Below the pieces are notes generated by a model. The model searched no databases and was not told the origin of the DNA. It saw nothing but the letters and a program-made list of their open reading frames with translations. DNA of 64,000 nucleotides from Aquatica leii. Taxonomy: Eukaryota; Arthropoda; Insecta; Coleoptera; Lampyridae. The stretch covers positions 76,016,520 through 76,080,519 of the forward strand of contig CM069432.1 of the NCBI GenBank assembly GCA_035610365.1, in the 5' to 3' direction. This document shows positions 53,523 through 64,000 of this stretch, piece after piece (the stretch's first letter is position 1; every line of letters begins with the position of its first letter). The position numbers and the translations under genes are program-made.

Positions 53523-55128
53523 TTAGGGGAAGATGTATAGAAAATTGGTTAGGTGATAAATTTAATAATTATGTTTTTTTAATAAAAATGAAACCAAACA
53601 TTTTAATTAACGTATGTAAAATGTAATGCTGATTTAATTAAAGTTAGTAGTTTTTAACAATTTTATGTTGAATGAGCAAAAATAAACTAAGAGATAAACA
53701 TATAATTATACCAACTCAACATTTGAACTTTTTTAGCAGATCAGCCAAATCGACGGTGGCCGTTACCGTTATCTCTTTCTAGTTTTGTCATAATCACTTA
53801 TCTACCTTTTTTTTATTAGTTGATTGTATGTACATACATACACTATGTGCATATTTGAATAGAGATCGTTTCACGACTAAAGAACCGCGAGATGCGCGTC
53901 GGATAAATACGGAGTTTGACGATCATGCAAAATAAATTCTAACTAAAAACATCATCTGTAAACGATGTACATTAACTGTAATAGTTTACCTTTAATTGAA
54001 CTAAAAAGTGATTGCATACAAGACGATGAATATAATATAAAAAATATAAAACACAAAGATAAAAAAGAGTTTGTAACAACTTGTGGAATAAATGTGGACA
54101 CTTCAAACGCCGTATAAAAAGTGCAAACGTTTTTTGGTTAGCTAGTGTATTGACATTCGGAACAAAATTGGTTTCTGCGCAGCGGTTCTTTAGTCTTGAA
54201 ATGAACTCTACTAGCGGTGCGCACAATTTCGGGGAATTCCCGTAGTGCTGCGAGCAATTTCGGGGAATCACCGGGTTGAAATAAAAGAGCGCCAAGTCCC
54301 GTTTCACATGAAGCGTAGGTACGCGCTACGCCCTACGCTTAGAAATAGGTTTACATCAGTTTACATTGCACGAGATACAAGGTTTCACATAGGCGCGTTT
54401 TTAAAACGCGAAACGTGCGCGTTAGGTTTTACGTAGCGGGCACACGTTCAGCCCTCGCGTTCCGAGTATCTACGCTGCGCGTGATGGCATAGCATCTATA
54501 CATTCCTTTCACATGCTACGTCGCGCGTTTAACTGATAGCAAATTCAAGTTTGCCATGTGTACCCTTTATCACTTCGGTTTTTGGTTTCCACGACGATGA
54601 AAGCTAGGTGTGACAAAGGCAACAATGTTTATGTACATTCTTACAAATTTATTTTATTACTGCTTCATGCTTTATGTGAAAGGATTTAAACGTCGCGCTT
54701 AGGGCGTAGCGTGTATTGTACGCTTTATGTGAAACGGGACTAAACCGAAACAGCGTTAAGCGGAGTCTTACTGTAGGTACTACGATTTATCGTATTCACT
54801 ACCATTGTAACTACATTTTGTTTACTATTAAAGCACGTTTGTATAAAAAATGCAGATATATGTATGATCTACAATCCTAATAATCGTAAGATTTTGCGCG
54901 ATATCTGACCAACTGCATCCCAAGTATAACGGCTCTTCTACCTCCAAATCGCTCTTGTTTAACATTGTATAACATATTTATTTAATAGTTTTATGTTGTT
55001 TGACCTTAATGACAACGCAGTATAATCGTTAACATAAATCACTGGCAACAGGACCACTCGAAAACTACCTAACTTAATTAAAAAAGTAAACCCTCAAATG
55101 AAAGGAAAAGATTTACATCTTCCCCTAA
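53523..55128. mobile_element. Possible DNA transposon defined by 15 bp inverted ends
   Basis: TTAGGGGAAGATGTA at 53523 and its complement TACATCTTCCCCTAA ending at 55128 form a perfect 15 bp inverted repeat 1.6 kb apart. No target duplication or transposase was seen, and a MITE lies inside (54295-54741). The pairing could be chance or mark a non-autonomous element. Confidence 0.4.
54295..54741. mobile_element. GC-rich MITE with about 45 bp inverted repeats (447 bp)
   Basis: The left end AGTCCCGTTTCACATGAAGC pairs with the right end AGTCCCGTTTCACATAAAGC read in reverse. The match continues through CGCTACGCCCTA on both sides. CG-rich words (GCGCG, ACGCG) stand out against the AT-rich flanks. 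No target duplication is obvious and no coding sequence is present. The short frame at 54245-54436 lies across its end. Confidence 0.7.
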
Positions 55129-55552
55129 GCTATTTTATAATTTGCTCTTTTCAATAGTATCAGTATAGTTCACAGAAGAAGTAAAACATTATCATTGAAA
55201 AATATTGCATATTTTGTGACCTTTTTTATGCAAAAAAAATAATATTTTAAAATAGCTTACATGATGCTGACAACATTCAACTTTCAAAGGAACACATGAG
55301 ATGTCCTGTACCCTGTGCACGCGCGTGTGCTATATAAAATAAAATGCATAGGCGAAATCCCAGTCTTAAACGTCCCTCCAAAAAAAACCATTAGTTTCCA
55401 TTGGTTTAATTCTTCCAATCCCCACAAATTTCATAAAATATGGCGATGAACCCACGTGTTTAATACATTTTAACCTAAAATTTAATAAGAACGTCTTAGT
55501 TACAGAATACAAATAGCTTTAACAAGTTTGATTTATCTGTGACAAACCTGCA

Positions 55553-56346
55553 ATGGAAATAAGTAAAGATAAATCCCAAGTAAATATAGACGTCAATAAA
55601 TTCGAACCTTTAATAAAAGGTCAAAAACGTCGAGTTAGTTCTGTGGGAGATGAATCAATGGAAGTAGAAACACATAATGGTATTGAAGGAAAATCTCGTA
55701 AAGCAACAAAACCAAAAAGAAGTAAAACTACATCGTTTTCTGAAACTAAGGAAAATGTTCGTAAAATAAGCGTTCCACCTCACCGATATTCGCCATTAAA
55801 AGAAAATTGGTTAAAAATATTTTCTCCAGTAGTCGAACATTTACAATTACAGATTCGTTATAATGTAAAATCGAGAAATGTGGAAATTCGTACATGTGAA
55901 GAAACTAAAGATATTGGAAATTTGCAAAAAGCAGCAGATTTTGTCAAGGTAATTTTTGTTATGGTAGTATTTTTAATTGTTTTATTTGTACTGCGTTTTA
56001 GGCTTTTGTTTATGGATTTGATGTGGATGATGCATTGGCTTTGTTAAGATTAGATGATCTATTTATTGAGTCTTTTGAAATCAAAGATGTAAAGACTTTA
56101 AAAGGTGATCATCAATCACGTGCAATCGGTAGACTGGCAGGTAAAGGTGGAAGAACTAAATTTACAATAGAAAATGTTACAAAGACCAGAATTGTTTTGG
56201 CTGATAGTAAAATTCACATATTAGGAAGTTTCCAAAATATTCAATTAGCTAGAAGAGCTGTCTGCAATTTAATTCTTGGATCACCTCCTTCAAAAGTTTA
56301 TGGACAGTTGAGGAATGTAGCTGCTAGAGTTTCTGAGCGTGTTTGA
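55553..56346 (+). CDS. PNO1: PNO1 (partner of NOB1, Dim2) ribosome-assembly KH protein
   Basis: Exons 55553-55948 and 56002-56346, with a 53 bp GT-AG intron in phase 0, give 246 residues, the usual size. PNO1/Dim2 binds 20S pre-rRNA in the 40S precursor and recruits the NOB1 endonuclease. The N-terminal 80 residues are charged and Lys-rich. The conserved region starts [19 protein letters not shown], with a first, diverged KH-like domain ([15 protein letters not shown]). The second KH domain carries [20 protein letters not shown] with the GxxG loop at residues 179-182, then [20 protein letters not shown]. The C-terminus [20 protein letters not shown] is the invariant family ending. All expected residues are present. 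Confidence 0.96.
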
Positions 56347-56412
56347 AATTTCTGTAATTTATTTAGAGTTTGTGTTGATTTCCATTATTCATTTTAACTA
56401 TTTAATGATAAA

Positions 56413-56418
56413 AATAAA
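56413..56418 (+). terminator. Polyadenylation signal of PNO1
   Basis: AATAAA lies 67 bases after the PNO1 stop codon, a normal spacing for a compact 3' UTR. Confidence 0.6.
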
Positions 56419-57131
56419 TGTTTAAAAATTGAACTCTGCTTTTTCTAATTACTCTTGTAGCATTGTTTTTCTATATGCTACTAATTCAGTACATCACCGT
56501 GCAGTAGTCACTGTCATAATTCTTATGTGTATATTTTTTCAGAAATGTATATAACTAATGTAGACAGCATTGGAAATATATATTATAAAATATTGCAGTA
56601 TTAATTTGAATTGTTTCGAGCAAATACTTTATTTGGAACCATATTTTTAGCAATTGCTCTAAAGAAAGTTTTGAGTTTTGTGAATACACCATGTGAGCTA
56701 GACTATTTTACACTCAAAAGAAGTACAAACTTATTCCACTTCATTCAGCTGAAAATAAAATAATTTATTAAATAGTTGGATTATCCTCTATAGAAACATA
56801 ATACGTTTCTAAAAAAATAAGTGTTCCAAAACTAATCGAAAACCAACGATGCTTAATAGAGAAATTTTCGTTTAAATGTATCTGAAGGTGAACACTAACG
56901 ATCTTCTAGATGCTTGCAAAATGTTAGATAGAATTTTTAGAGATGGTACAAGTTGTGCTGTCTGATATAATAAAATGTTTCTTTTTCTTTCAATGTTAGA
57001 GAATTCTATATACATGTTTAGTTTTGAAGAATCCATCACTGAAATTTTACTTATTTATTGTAGTACCTTTACTTGCATTAGCTGCTCACAAAGTAATTAG
57101 CATTCACATTTTTATCTCAGTATATGTACAT
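56419..57131. other. downstream flank of PNO1, no gene seen
   Basis: AT-rich sequence without a recognised reading frame, repeat or RNA gene. Confidence 0.4.
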
Positions 57132-57985
57132 TAGTGATGGAGAATAAGTAACTATTCGTTACTTGCTAGAATCCGAGGTAACGATTACTCGTTAGGCAAA
57201 GTATTCGTTACATAGTTACATTCGTACCATTCGATTACAGTATTCACATCTGCAAAATCGGTTCCAGTACCCATTTGTACTCAGTACACATAGTACCTAC
57301 TCGTTTTATGAATTGTAATTTTGTAGGGACAATATTGAATACAGAGCGCATAAATGACGCAGAACCTTAACTTTTTAAACACATTATTATATGGATAATA
57401 GTGATCTCTGTTCTTCCCTTAGATTCCTTAAATTGTGCAATTTATAAAACTAAAATTATCAACGTTTTGAAGTATAAGTGTACTTATTCGTATTCATACA
57501 TATACGAATGTTAATTCTGTTAATTTCTGGATAACATGTTTTTCAAAATTTAACAAAAAACAAAATTGATTATTATCGAACATTTATAATTTTATACCTT
57601 GGAATATTTTTTGAAGCTTTTCATTATATATTGTGCGTATTTCGATTTCTTAAAATTAATATTAAAACCGTTAATAAAAATACTAACAATCCAAAGTACC
57701 TACATATGTTCTGTTTTGTATTTAAAATGGTAAGTTTCTCCGGTATCAGCTATTGTCAAAAATGTTTAGAATTTTACACGTTCTAGCCATTTATGCACAT
57801 ACGTCTAAGATAATCGAATCCCTATCGCGAAACGATTCAAGGAATTATATTCCGGTACCCGTATTTATACTACCACAAAAACATACATTTGTCAAAGTAT
57901 TAATAGTATTTAAAGTAACGAATACAAAAAGTATAAGTAACGAATTGTAACAGTTACTCAAAAGTAACGAAATTCATCATTACTA
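57132..57985. mobile_element. hAT-like MITE, 854 bp
   Basis: The left end TAGTGATGGAGAATAAGTAA and the inverted right end TAGTAATGATGAATTTCGTT share the TAGTRATG start. Subterminal blocks of GTAACGA and TTCGTTAC repeat many times near both ends. Flanking octamers ATGTACAT and ATTTAGAT agree at 6 of 8 positions. There is no coding sequence. The start resembles that of the element at 31438. Confidence 0.5.
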
Positions 57986-58189
57986 ATTTAGATTGCGAAG
58001 AGTGGTAAGAGGATAGTAACTATTGTGGATGGTTTATTAAATTAAAATTACTATTTTACAAAACATATTGTTCATAAATACAAATAAACTACATTTCAGT
58101 CTTAAACATATACCTACTGAATATATATGACACTGATAATTTTATAATATATAACTTTATTTGAATTGCATATTTACAATTACTACCTT

Positions 58190-60820
58190 ACATTCTATTT
58201 ACATTTTTTTATCTCTCCTCTCCTCTTAACTTTTTTCTTCTTCTCCATACTTCTTCCATCCACTCCGCTCATTTTCCGTTTTCTTCTACTTTCATTACCT
58301 CTTCTCTTAACTCTCTGCATTTATCCCTCATGTGGTTAAGGTCCTCCGTCCCTTCTCCACATAGTTCACATCTTTTCTTCTTTTTTCCCCCTTTAACCTT
58401 TAAATATTCTGGCACCCCTTCACCCTTGATATCTTTATAATTCCTATTATATCTGTCCTCTTCTATCCTTGTCCATCTTTCTTGTTTTTCGATGTCCCTA
58501 TCTCTTCTTACCCAGTAAACACACGACGTCCCAGGGACGTTCGTTTTATGTCCAAATGATGTCTTTACATCCCGGGCTTTAAAACGGACCTGTATAGGAT
58601 GTCTTTAATGGGACGTCCTCAGGATGTCAATGAAGAACGTACGATGGGATGTCCTATGCGGGAAAAAACAAATGCAAACTGAGTGCGCGTGCCCACTCTC
58701 CTTCTTGTTCTCTGGTGCGGCTGGTGCCTACTCAACACCCGTACACTCCTTTGGTATATCAAAGTGGTACACTTTGTTTGCACCGTTTGCACTCTGTATT
58801 TGTTTTTAGTTGTGTTCTGGTTACTTTATTTATTTGTTTTTTATTTTATTATCTAACGTTTTTTGGGTGTTTTAGTGCATAAACAAATTTATTTGGTAAG
58901 TTTTTGGTACCTTGTATTTATTTATAATGTATAAAAATCATCATTTATAATTATTATTTTGAATTACTAAAAATTAATAAAAGTTTATTGAAATTAAAAG
59001 ATCATAATTATTAATAATGGTGATTTAAAACCCCATCTCGCGCGCATACCTATGCGGTGAATTGAAAATATTTGTTATGTAAAAAATTTTTACTCAAAAA
59101 ATTATTTAAGGTTTAAAAGTGTGACGTTATCTCACGACTTTTATCGTCGCGATTCGCAATAAGTCATCCAAAAATGTCAACATGACCGATAAGGCACAAA
59201 ATCGCTAATCTAACTAAGAAACTAGAACGTTATCGCGTTCTTGGTATTCATCGTTATGATTACTGTGCGTATTCTCGTAGTTAAAAATACGTCTAGAAAT
59301 AATTTTGTTTTTATCACATTCCTCTGATGAAATGTAAATGCGAAACGTATAAAAATTCTTAATGAATTTGCAAAACTGACGCGTTTACAAAATCTTTTTT
59401 AAAAAATGATTTAAATAATTTTTAGCTGGTTATAATCGATCATCTCTTATGATTTAATCAATAACAGAATCGTCAAAAAGATCAATCAATAATTCTTCAA
59501 AAGAAGTATCACTTTATCAATTCTTTAATTTAGTAAAATGTAAATTCTGATTACATAGAAATACCAAAATAAGCTTTTCGTATTAACTTTTTTATCGACT
59601 CTACATGACGATTACCATCTCTTATGTAGTTGCATTGTTTCAGGCGCCACTTAAAAAAATCGGGAAGAAAGTATAAAAAACTCGCTAAGGAGGGCCAAAA
59701 AACGCCGGGATCGAGAAGATAAAAAAATGAAATCTAAATTTATTTTATTTTAATATAATTTGGATTATTATTTAAAAATATAGTTTTATGTAATAAAAAT
59801 TTGTATTTTATTTGATAAAGTTATTTTTTATTAAAAATATAATATACATATATACCTAGTACATATCCTACAGTCATCTAAAAGGGACGTCCCGTTGCGG
59901 ATACGCAAGGATGTCCTATAAGGACATCGTAGGGATGCACACACTTGTGACAAAAGAACGTCCCATGAATGTCCCTAGGACGTACACAGAACCAAAATGG
60001 GATGACTTTGGGACATTCAGTGATCCGCAAAATCATGTCCCCGGGACATCCTTGGGACATCCTTGTGTTTGTTGGGTATTATTTCTTCCTTTATCCCTAC
60101 TCCCTCTTCTCTTAATCCCTCCACTACTTCTCTCGCGTACCGGTTTCTTTTGTAATATTCTTCTCTGCCCTCCTGCCCGTACTTCACTTTTTCTCCCTTT
60201 ATCTCTTTCCAACATTCTTGCAGTATTTTGCATTCTGTTCTTTCCCTCAGTTCTTTCTCCTTCCCCTTTCCATATTTTATTTAGTTTTTCCGTCATCCTT
60301 TTTGCTACATTTTCTCTCTCGATCTTCGCCTTGTATCCCATCTTCTCCTGCCGCCTTTCCTTTTTTATCTTCTTTATTGCCTCTATTACTTCGTCTTCCT
60401 TTATTATATCTCTATCTCCTTATTCCCGTCTTTACTACTGTGTTTTTTCTTTTTTTTTTTGTTTAGTTCTTTCCCTCCCAGCAAATTCCTAAAGTATTCC
60501 CTTTGGCGTCGTTTTTTTCTTCTTTTCTTTCTTTAGGCACTTCCATACATCTTTTTCATTTCTTTGATTTCTTGCCTTATTCCTTGCATATTTTCTTCCA
60601 TCTGTTTCATCATTTCCCTCATTAATTTTTTTAACTCCTCCATTTCTTTCCTTCCTCCTTCTGTTCTTGAGGTTTTTCCTTCGATTTCTTCCGTTATCTT
60701 TTTAATGTCCGGTGATCTTATTGTTTTCTTACCTCTTTCAAATATTTGTTGTCTTTCCTTTTCCTCTTCCTCTCTCTCTTTTATTCATTTCTTTTTTATT
60801 CCTCTTTAATACCTTCTTTT
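58190..60820 (-). pseudogene. LINE fragment split by a TA-flanked element
   Basis: Read on the minus strand, 60820-60077 gives a Glu/Lys-rich part (EELKKLMREMMKQMEENMQG), then KMGYKAKIERENVAKRMTEK and VREVVEGLREEGVGIKEEI. After the element at 58511-60076, the reading resumes at 58508 as RRDRDIEKQERWTRIEEDRY, then NRNYKDIKGEGVPEYLKVKG, and ends with a zinc-knuckle-like RCELCGEGTEDLNHMRDKC. The final motif and the RYNRNYK..EGVPEYL block resemble the C-terminus of insect non-LTR retrotransposons. No reverse transcriptase core is present, so internal deletion is likely. Purine-rich coding explains the long CT-rich plus strand. Confidence 0.6.
58511..60076. mobile_element. TA-flanked CCCA-end transposon, copy C (1.57 kb)
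   Basis: The ends are CCCAGTAAACACA and, inverted, CCCAACAAACACA. TA lies at 58509-58510 and 60077-60078, and the surrounding LINE frame reads straight on when the element is removed. Both ends carry arrays of GGGACGTCC- and GGATGTCC-type dyads (58535-58650 and 59880-60060). The interior has no gene; the hydrophobic frame at 59911-60492 is antisense chance coding. It is architecturally parallel to elements A, B and D. Confidence 0.75.
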
Positions 60821-62055
60821 CTGACCATAAACAAAGTATTTGTAGACGAGTAACTTCAATTGAGAGAAAAGGAATAACGTTTTAACTTTTCCCCACAACC
60901 GTTAGAGGCCACTATGTAATAATTATCGGTAAAAAATACAAACACAGCAAATTTTATTTCCCTTTTTTTCGTACCTTGAAGGCTAAAAACGCTGAATTGC
61001 ATTTCTCGAATAAAATCGACTAAATAATGCAAGTTATTTTTACACGTGTTTGATTCTAACGTTTATTACTATTTAAAAACTGAAGGTTTTCATATTCGTT
61101 TTAAAGAAAAGTTGTTACAATATTCACACGGTGTTGATTCGAATGAAACTGGAAGTTATTTATATAGTATTTGTGCAAATAAAAAATGTTATATAAAATA
61201 GGTCGTTTTTTTTAATGCATAATTATAAAAAAGTGACAATTTTCATAACTATTCTTTCAAAAACAAGAAAACATTCAAAATAAATAATTTTAATAACTGG
61301 GTGCTATCCACACCCAAACATTAAGTTTAAAATTCGCGCTATTTGTTTTCCCCACAACCGTTGTAGGGCGCCATAAACTGTGTTCCAAGTTTATATACAG
61401 GAGATTCCCCTCTAAGTATATCTTCTCTCCGTTTCTGACTTTTTCGTGTTTTAAAACGTCCCACTTATAGTGATTTCGCTTTAATTTAGATTTAAATGCA
61501 ATAATTTCTGTTAATGTATGAGGTTATCTTTTATCGCTGACCTTCTCGATTATACTGTATTCGCCTTAATCTCACTTGTTCGTCACAGTTTTATACTTTT
61601 CCACCACCGTTCTTTATTTTTCACTTAATTTATTTATTCATTCACACCCTTCCTCCGTTATCCACCCCTTTTTCTCTCTTACTACCACTACTAACTCTCG
61701 TTCCTTCGCTCGCTATCTTCTACACTTATATTTCACTTTTACGTTTCTTTAAATGTAAATACGACCTTCTACATCGAAAGGTACCGCACGAATCTCTAAT
61801 TTTATAAAACTATCTACCAAAAATTTGTAATACTCAAATTTACCAGGGAAAAATCTTAACAAAGTTGGGGTTTCTACTTTTATTAATTGTTCAGATTAAA
61901 AACGTCTGTGCATTAAATTTATAACTTTATTTCTAATCAAATCATTCTTAAGATAATTTGGTGTAAATGAAAATAAAGATTAATGTTAGCGTTACATGCA
62001 GCGTACATATAAATATGATACCGAAACATTATGAATCAAATTTATATTCAATACT
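60821..62055. other. intergenic, with a repeated CCCCACAACCGTT motif
   Basis: No gene is seen. CCCCACAACCGTT occurs at 60891-60903 and again at 61350-61362, each followed by AG or GTAG and GGC, and each preceded by TTTT. The spacing of 459 bp could reflect a fragmentary LTR or LINE leader, but the sequence between is not otherwise repeated. Confidence 0.4.
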
Positions 62056-62400
62056 TCAACTAAATTTTACATAGCATAAAACTCCCAAAATAGCTAGTTC
62101 TAAACCAATAATTAAAATCAATATTAATTTATTGTATATAACTCCTCGAGTCATCTGTCGTAAAATATTCTTAGAATTATCCAACTGTTCGTTTGCATTT
62201 GTAAGTCTATTTTTCGCTCTTAATAGCGTCTCCCTTTGATCACCCAATTCTGACAACACTTCAGTTCCAATATTTTCTGTTTCAATTGCAATTTGATGAG
62301 ACCTAGCTATACTATCACCAGTTCTTTCCAAAATTGCTCTACCCTCTAATACTGTTTGTCGATTACGATCATCCCAATCTAAGTTTTGATTACTCCTCAT
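62056..62400 (-). CDS. VTI1B: VTI1B-type SNARE (Qb-SNARE, short form)
   Basis: A 114-residue tail-anchored SNARE. The helix RSHQIAIETENIGTEVLSEL followed by GDQRETLLRAKNRLTNANEQ and LDNSKNILRQMTRGV matches the vertebrate VTI1B SNARE motif. The C-terminal 20 residues (LILILIIGLELAILGVLCYV) are the membrane anchor. VTI1B acts in late-endosome/lysosome and Golgi-endosome fusion. The N-terminal three-helix Habc domain found in 220-230-residue VTI1 proteins is absent. The start MRSNQN at 62400 is preceded in frame by TAA four codons upstream, so the frame does not extend. A missing upstream exon would need an acceptor directly at the ATG. A TTTATT (AATAAA on this strand) near 61926 may serve as the polyadenylation signal. 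Confidence 0.85.
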   Translation of the reverse strand: MRSNQNLDWDDRNRQTVLEGRAILERTGDSIARSHQIAIETENIGTEVLSELGDQRETLLRAKNRLTNANEQLDNSKNILRQMTRGVIYNKLILILIIGLELAILGVLCYVKFS

Positions 62401-62860
62401 CTTAAGCGTTTAGCTTCTAGAAAAAACGAGTTAATGTGTTAATCATTTAATTTTCTATGTTATTTTTTGTAACAATAAAATTTAATAAATTTGTGTTTGT
62501 TTTGACAAACAGACAAACATGTGATTTTTGTTAGCATCGTTGGCATGTCGTACCAACTAAGGTCGAAGTAGGGTACCAACTTAATTTGAAGCGTTATAGC
62601 ACCTTATAGAATTGACTTATTATATAAGGGTTGGTTTATGCAGACAAATTTAACGTAATGTAATTTAAGCATTTAACGTAGTGTAACTTTTAATTTAAGC
62701 CAACGTTTATGCAGAATTGTTTAGTGAAATTTAATTATATTTACGCATGCGTGATATTAGTGTTGACAACTTCATGGCAAACCGCCAAAAATAAACATAC
62801 CTAATTCGTTTATATACCGATATAACGTATTTTTATTGAATTCACGCTACGCCATTCTCA

Positions 62861-62950
62861 ATTTGTCAAATCGGGTTGGTAGCAACAATAACCTCATGAT
62901 AACAACCAAATCTTTTTGTCCATATTTGCTACCAACCCGATTTGACAAAT
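62861..62950. repeat. Perfect 25 bp inverted repeat with 40 bp loop
   Basis: The left arm (62861-62885, starting ATTTGTCAAATCGGG and ending TTGGTAGCAA) is matched exactly by its complement at 62926-62950. GAATTC occurs again outside both arms (62838-62843 and 62955-62960). No coding sequence is present. Confidence 0.85.
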
Positions 62951-62960
62951 CACTGGAATT

Positions 62961-64000
62961 CATTATGACCCATCAATCAGAGAAGTCGTTGTTGACAACC
63001 AATAAAAGTTTTTATTTTTTGAGGGCGATTTAAAATTCATCAGTTTTACCAACCCAAAAATGTTAAACCTGAAGTCCAAAAAAACGCTTGAATATGGTCA
63101 ATTGATTTTTTGAGAGTATTTCTTAACCGATTGAGTTTGGGTTTTGTGCAGTAAATTTCTTATTCAAATACCCACAAAATTGTTTTATTATTTCTTAAAA
63201 TATTTACTAAAATTAACTCAAAATCAGGATTGGTCGTTTCATTATTTTTTTTGCTGCTAACATCGCAAACGTCAATATTCGTTCGTTAGTGTAGTTACGT
63301 AATGAACGAAAAAAGCTCTATGGTGGCAAAATGAAAACTATTAATCCACATAAAATTAAGTGTTCAAAGTCAATTCATATATTAGAACGAGTATGAGACA
63401 GGTAGAAAAATCATTTTAAAAATCTTAAAATTCAGTTAAAATTGAAGAAAAAGGATGTTAAAGTTAATGTCAAAGTTGACAGATTTAGTAATAAATGTAG
63501 TACCAACATTATATTTTTCTGTTGATTTTTTTTTGATTTTTTCAAAAAAGAATGTGATTTTATAAAAGGCAACACAAAAAATAATGTACATTACTCTCGT
63601 CGAAAGAATCATAGCATAACTCACTCACATGCAACGCTCGGCCGTGCGGCCTCGCGTCGCATTAACGTTCGTTATGCTATTTCTTACTTGAAACTCTTGT
63701 TACGTAAACTACTATTATAAATCTAGTTGAAAAAGAAACAAAGCAAAAAAATGGTTTAAGGTTTTACGAGTATAGCCACAGTAACTAAATGACGTTAAAT
63801 CACAGTCGTTCTTTTACAATATGTGAAAAAAATTGGAGATTAGTAAGCAAAAAGAGAGATCGCAGTCTTTGTACTCATATTATTTCTGATTTGCACTGCC
63901 TGCCTGTTAGTATGCATCGTAATAATTTTACCAACGTACAAAATATAAAATAACGAAATTAGGTTTGTTGTAATCTTGTAAAGAAAAAAATCCTAAAACG
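62961..64000. other. window end, no gene seen
   Basis: AT-rich sequence with one GC-rich 70 bp palindrome (63611-63680), in which ATAGCATAAC pairs with GTTATGCTAT and a centre of GGCCGTGCGGCC is flanked by CAACGC and GCGTCG. Otherwise no supported feature. Confidence 0.45.

Noticed and set aside
59911..60492. 193-codon plus-strand frame with long Leu/Ser/Phe-rich hydrophobic stretches, resembling a membrane protein
   Set aside because: It starts inside transposon C and continues antisense to the purine-rich LINE coding strand. The hydrophobic composition is the mirror of Glu/Lys codons.

Overview
The window is AT-rich DNA from an arthropod, almost certainly an insect. Three conserved eukaryotic genes have GT-AG introns: a TENT4/Trf4-type non-canonical poly(A) polymerase (12407-30114, +, five coding exons), the ribosome-assembly KH protein PNO1 (55553-56346, +, two exons), and a short VTI1B-type SNARE (62400-62056, -). 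Several introns are only about 50-60 nt, while two TENT4 introns exceed 7 kb because of transposons. The transposon mix (BEL/Pao, Copia with the classic internal tRNA-iMet primer site, Gypsy, piggyBac, Tc1/mariner, pogo, hAT, ISL2EU) is insect-like. The order or species cannot be fixed from the sequence alone.

Region by region: 1-10 kb is a graveyard of minus-strand transposons (a mariner remnant split by a 3.1 kb TA-flanked element, a hAT MITE, a pogo-like gene, and a BEL/Pao polyprotein split by a Gypsy solo LTR). From 12.4 to 30.1 kb lies TENT4. Its introns hold a mariner-like element with 0.28 kb inverted repeats, a hAT remnant, a 1.9 kb TA-flanked element carrying a piggyBac, and a long-TIR MITE. 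From 31.4 to 39.2 kb are MITEs and a 5'-truncated Gypsy element whose Pol is followed by a macrodomain and a CCCH zinc finger, split by a LINE with an 11 bp target duplication. From 39.5 to 53.1 kb is a nearly continuous nest. Two TA-flanked elements are followed by a hAT MITE, which contains a Copia element with apparently identical LTRs. The 5' LTR of that Copia contains an apparently intact 4.04 kb ISL2EU-type element (YqaJ nuclease gene plus THAP/DDE transposase gene). From 53.1 to 64 kb are PNO1, VTI1B, more MITEs and a LINE split by another TA-flanked element.

The most notable signals are: (1) five elements, of four sequence families, sharing 5'-CCCA...TGGG-3' ends. Four have clean TA flanks; one carries a gene of DUF4806-like appearance; I cannot place them in a superfamily. 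(2) The Gypsy lineage with a macrodomain plus CCCH finger downstream of integrase. (3) The intact SWIM-YqaJ-PHD / THAP-DDE transposon in a young Copia LTR. (4) Copia frameshifts that both look like single-A losses in A-runs. Family names are from motif recognition by eye; no database search was run.
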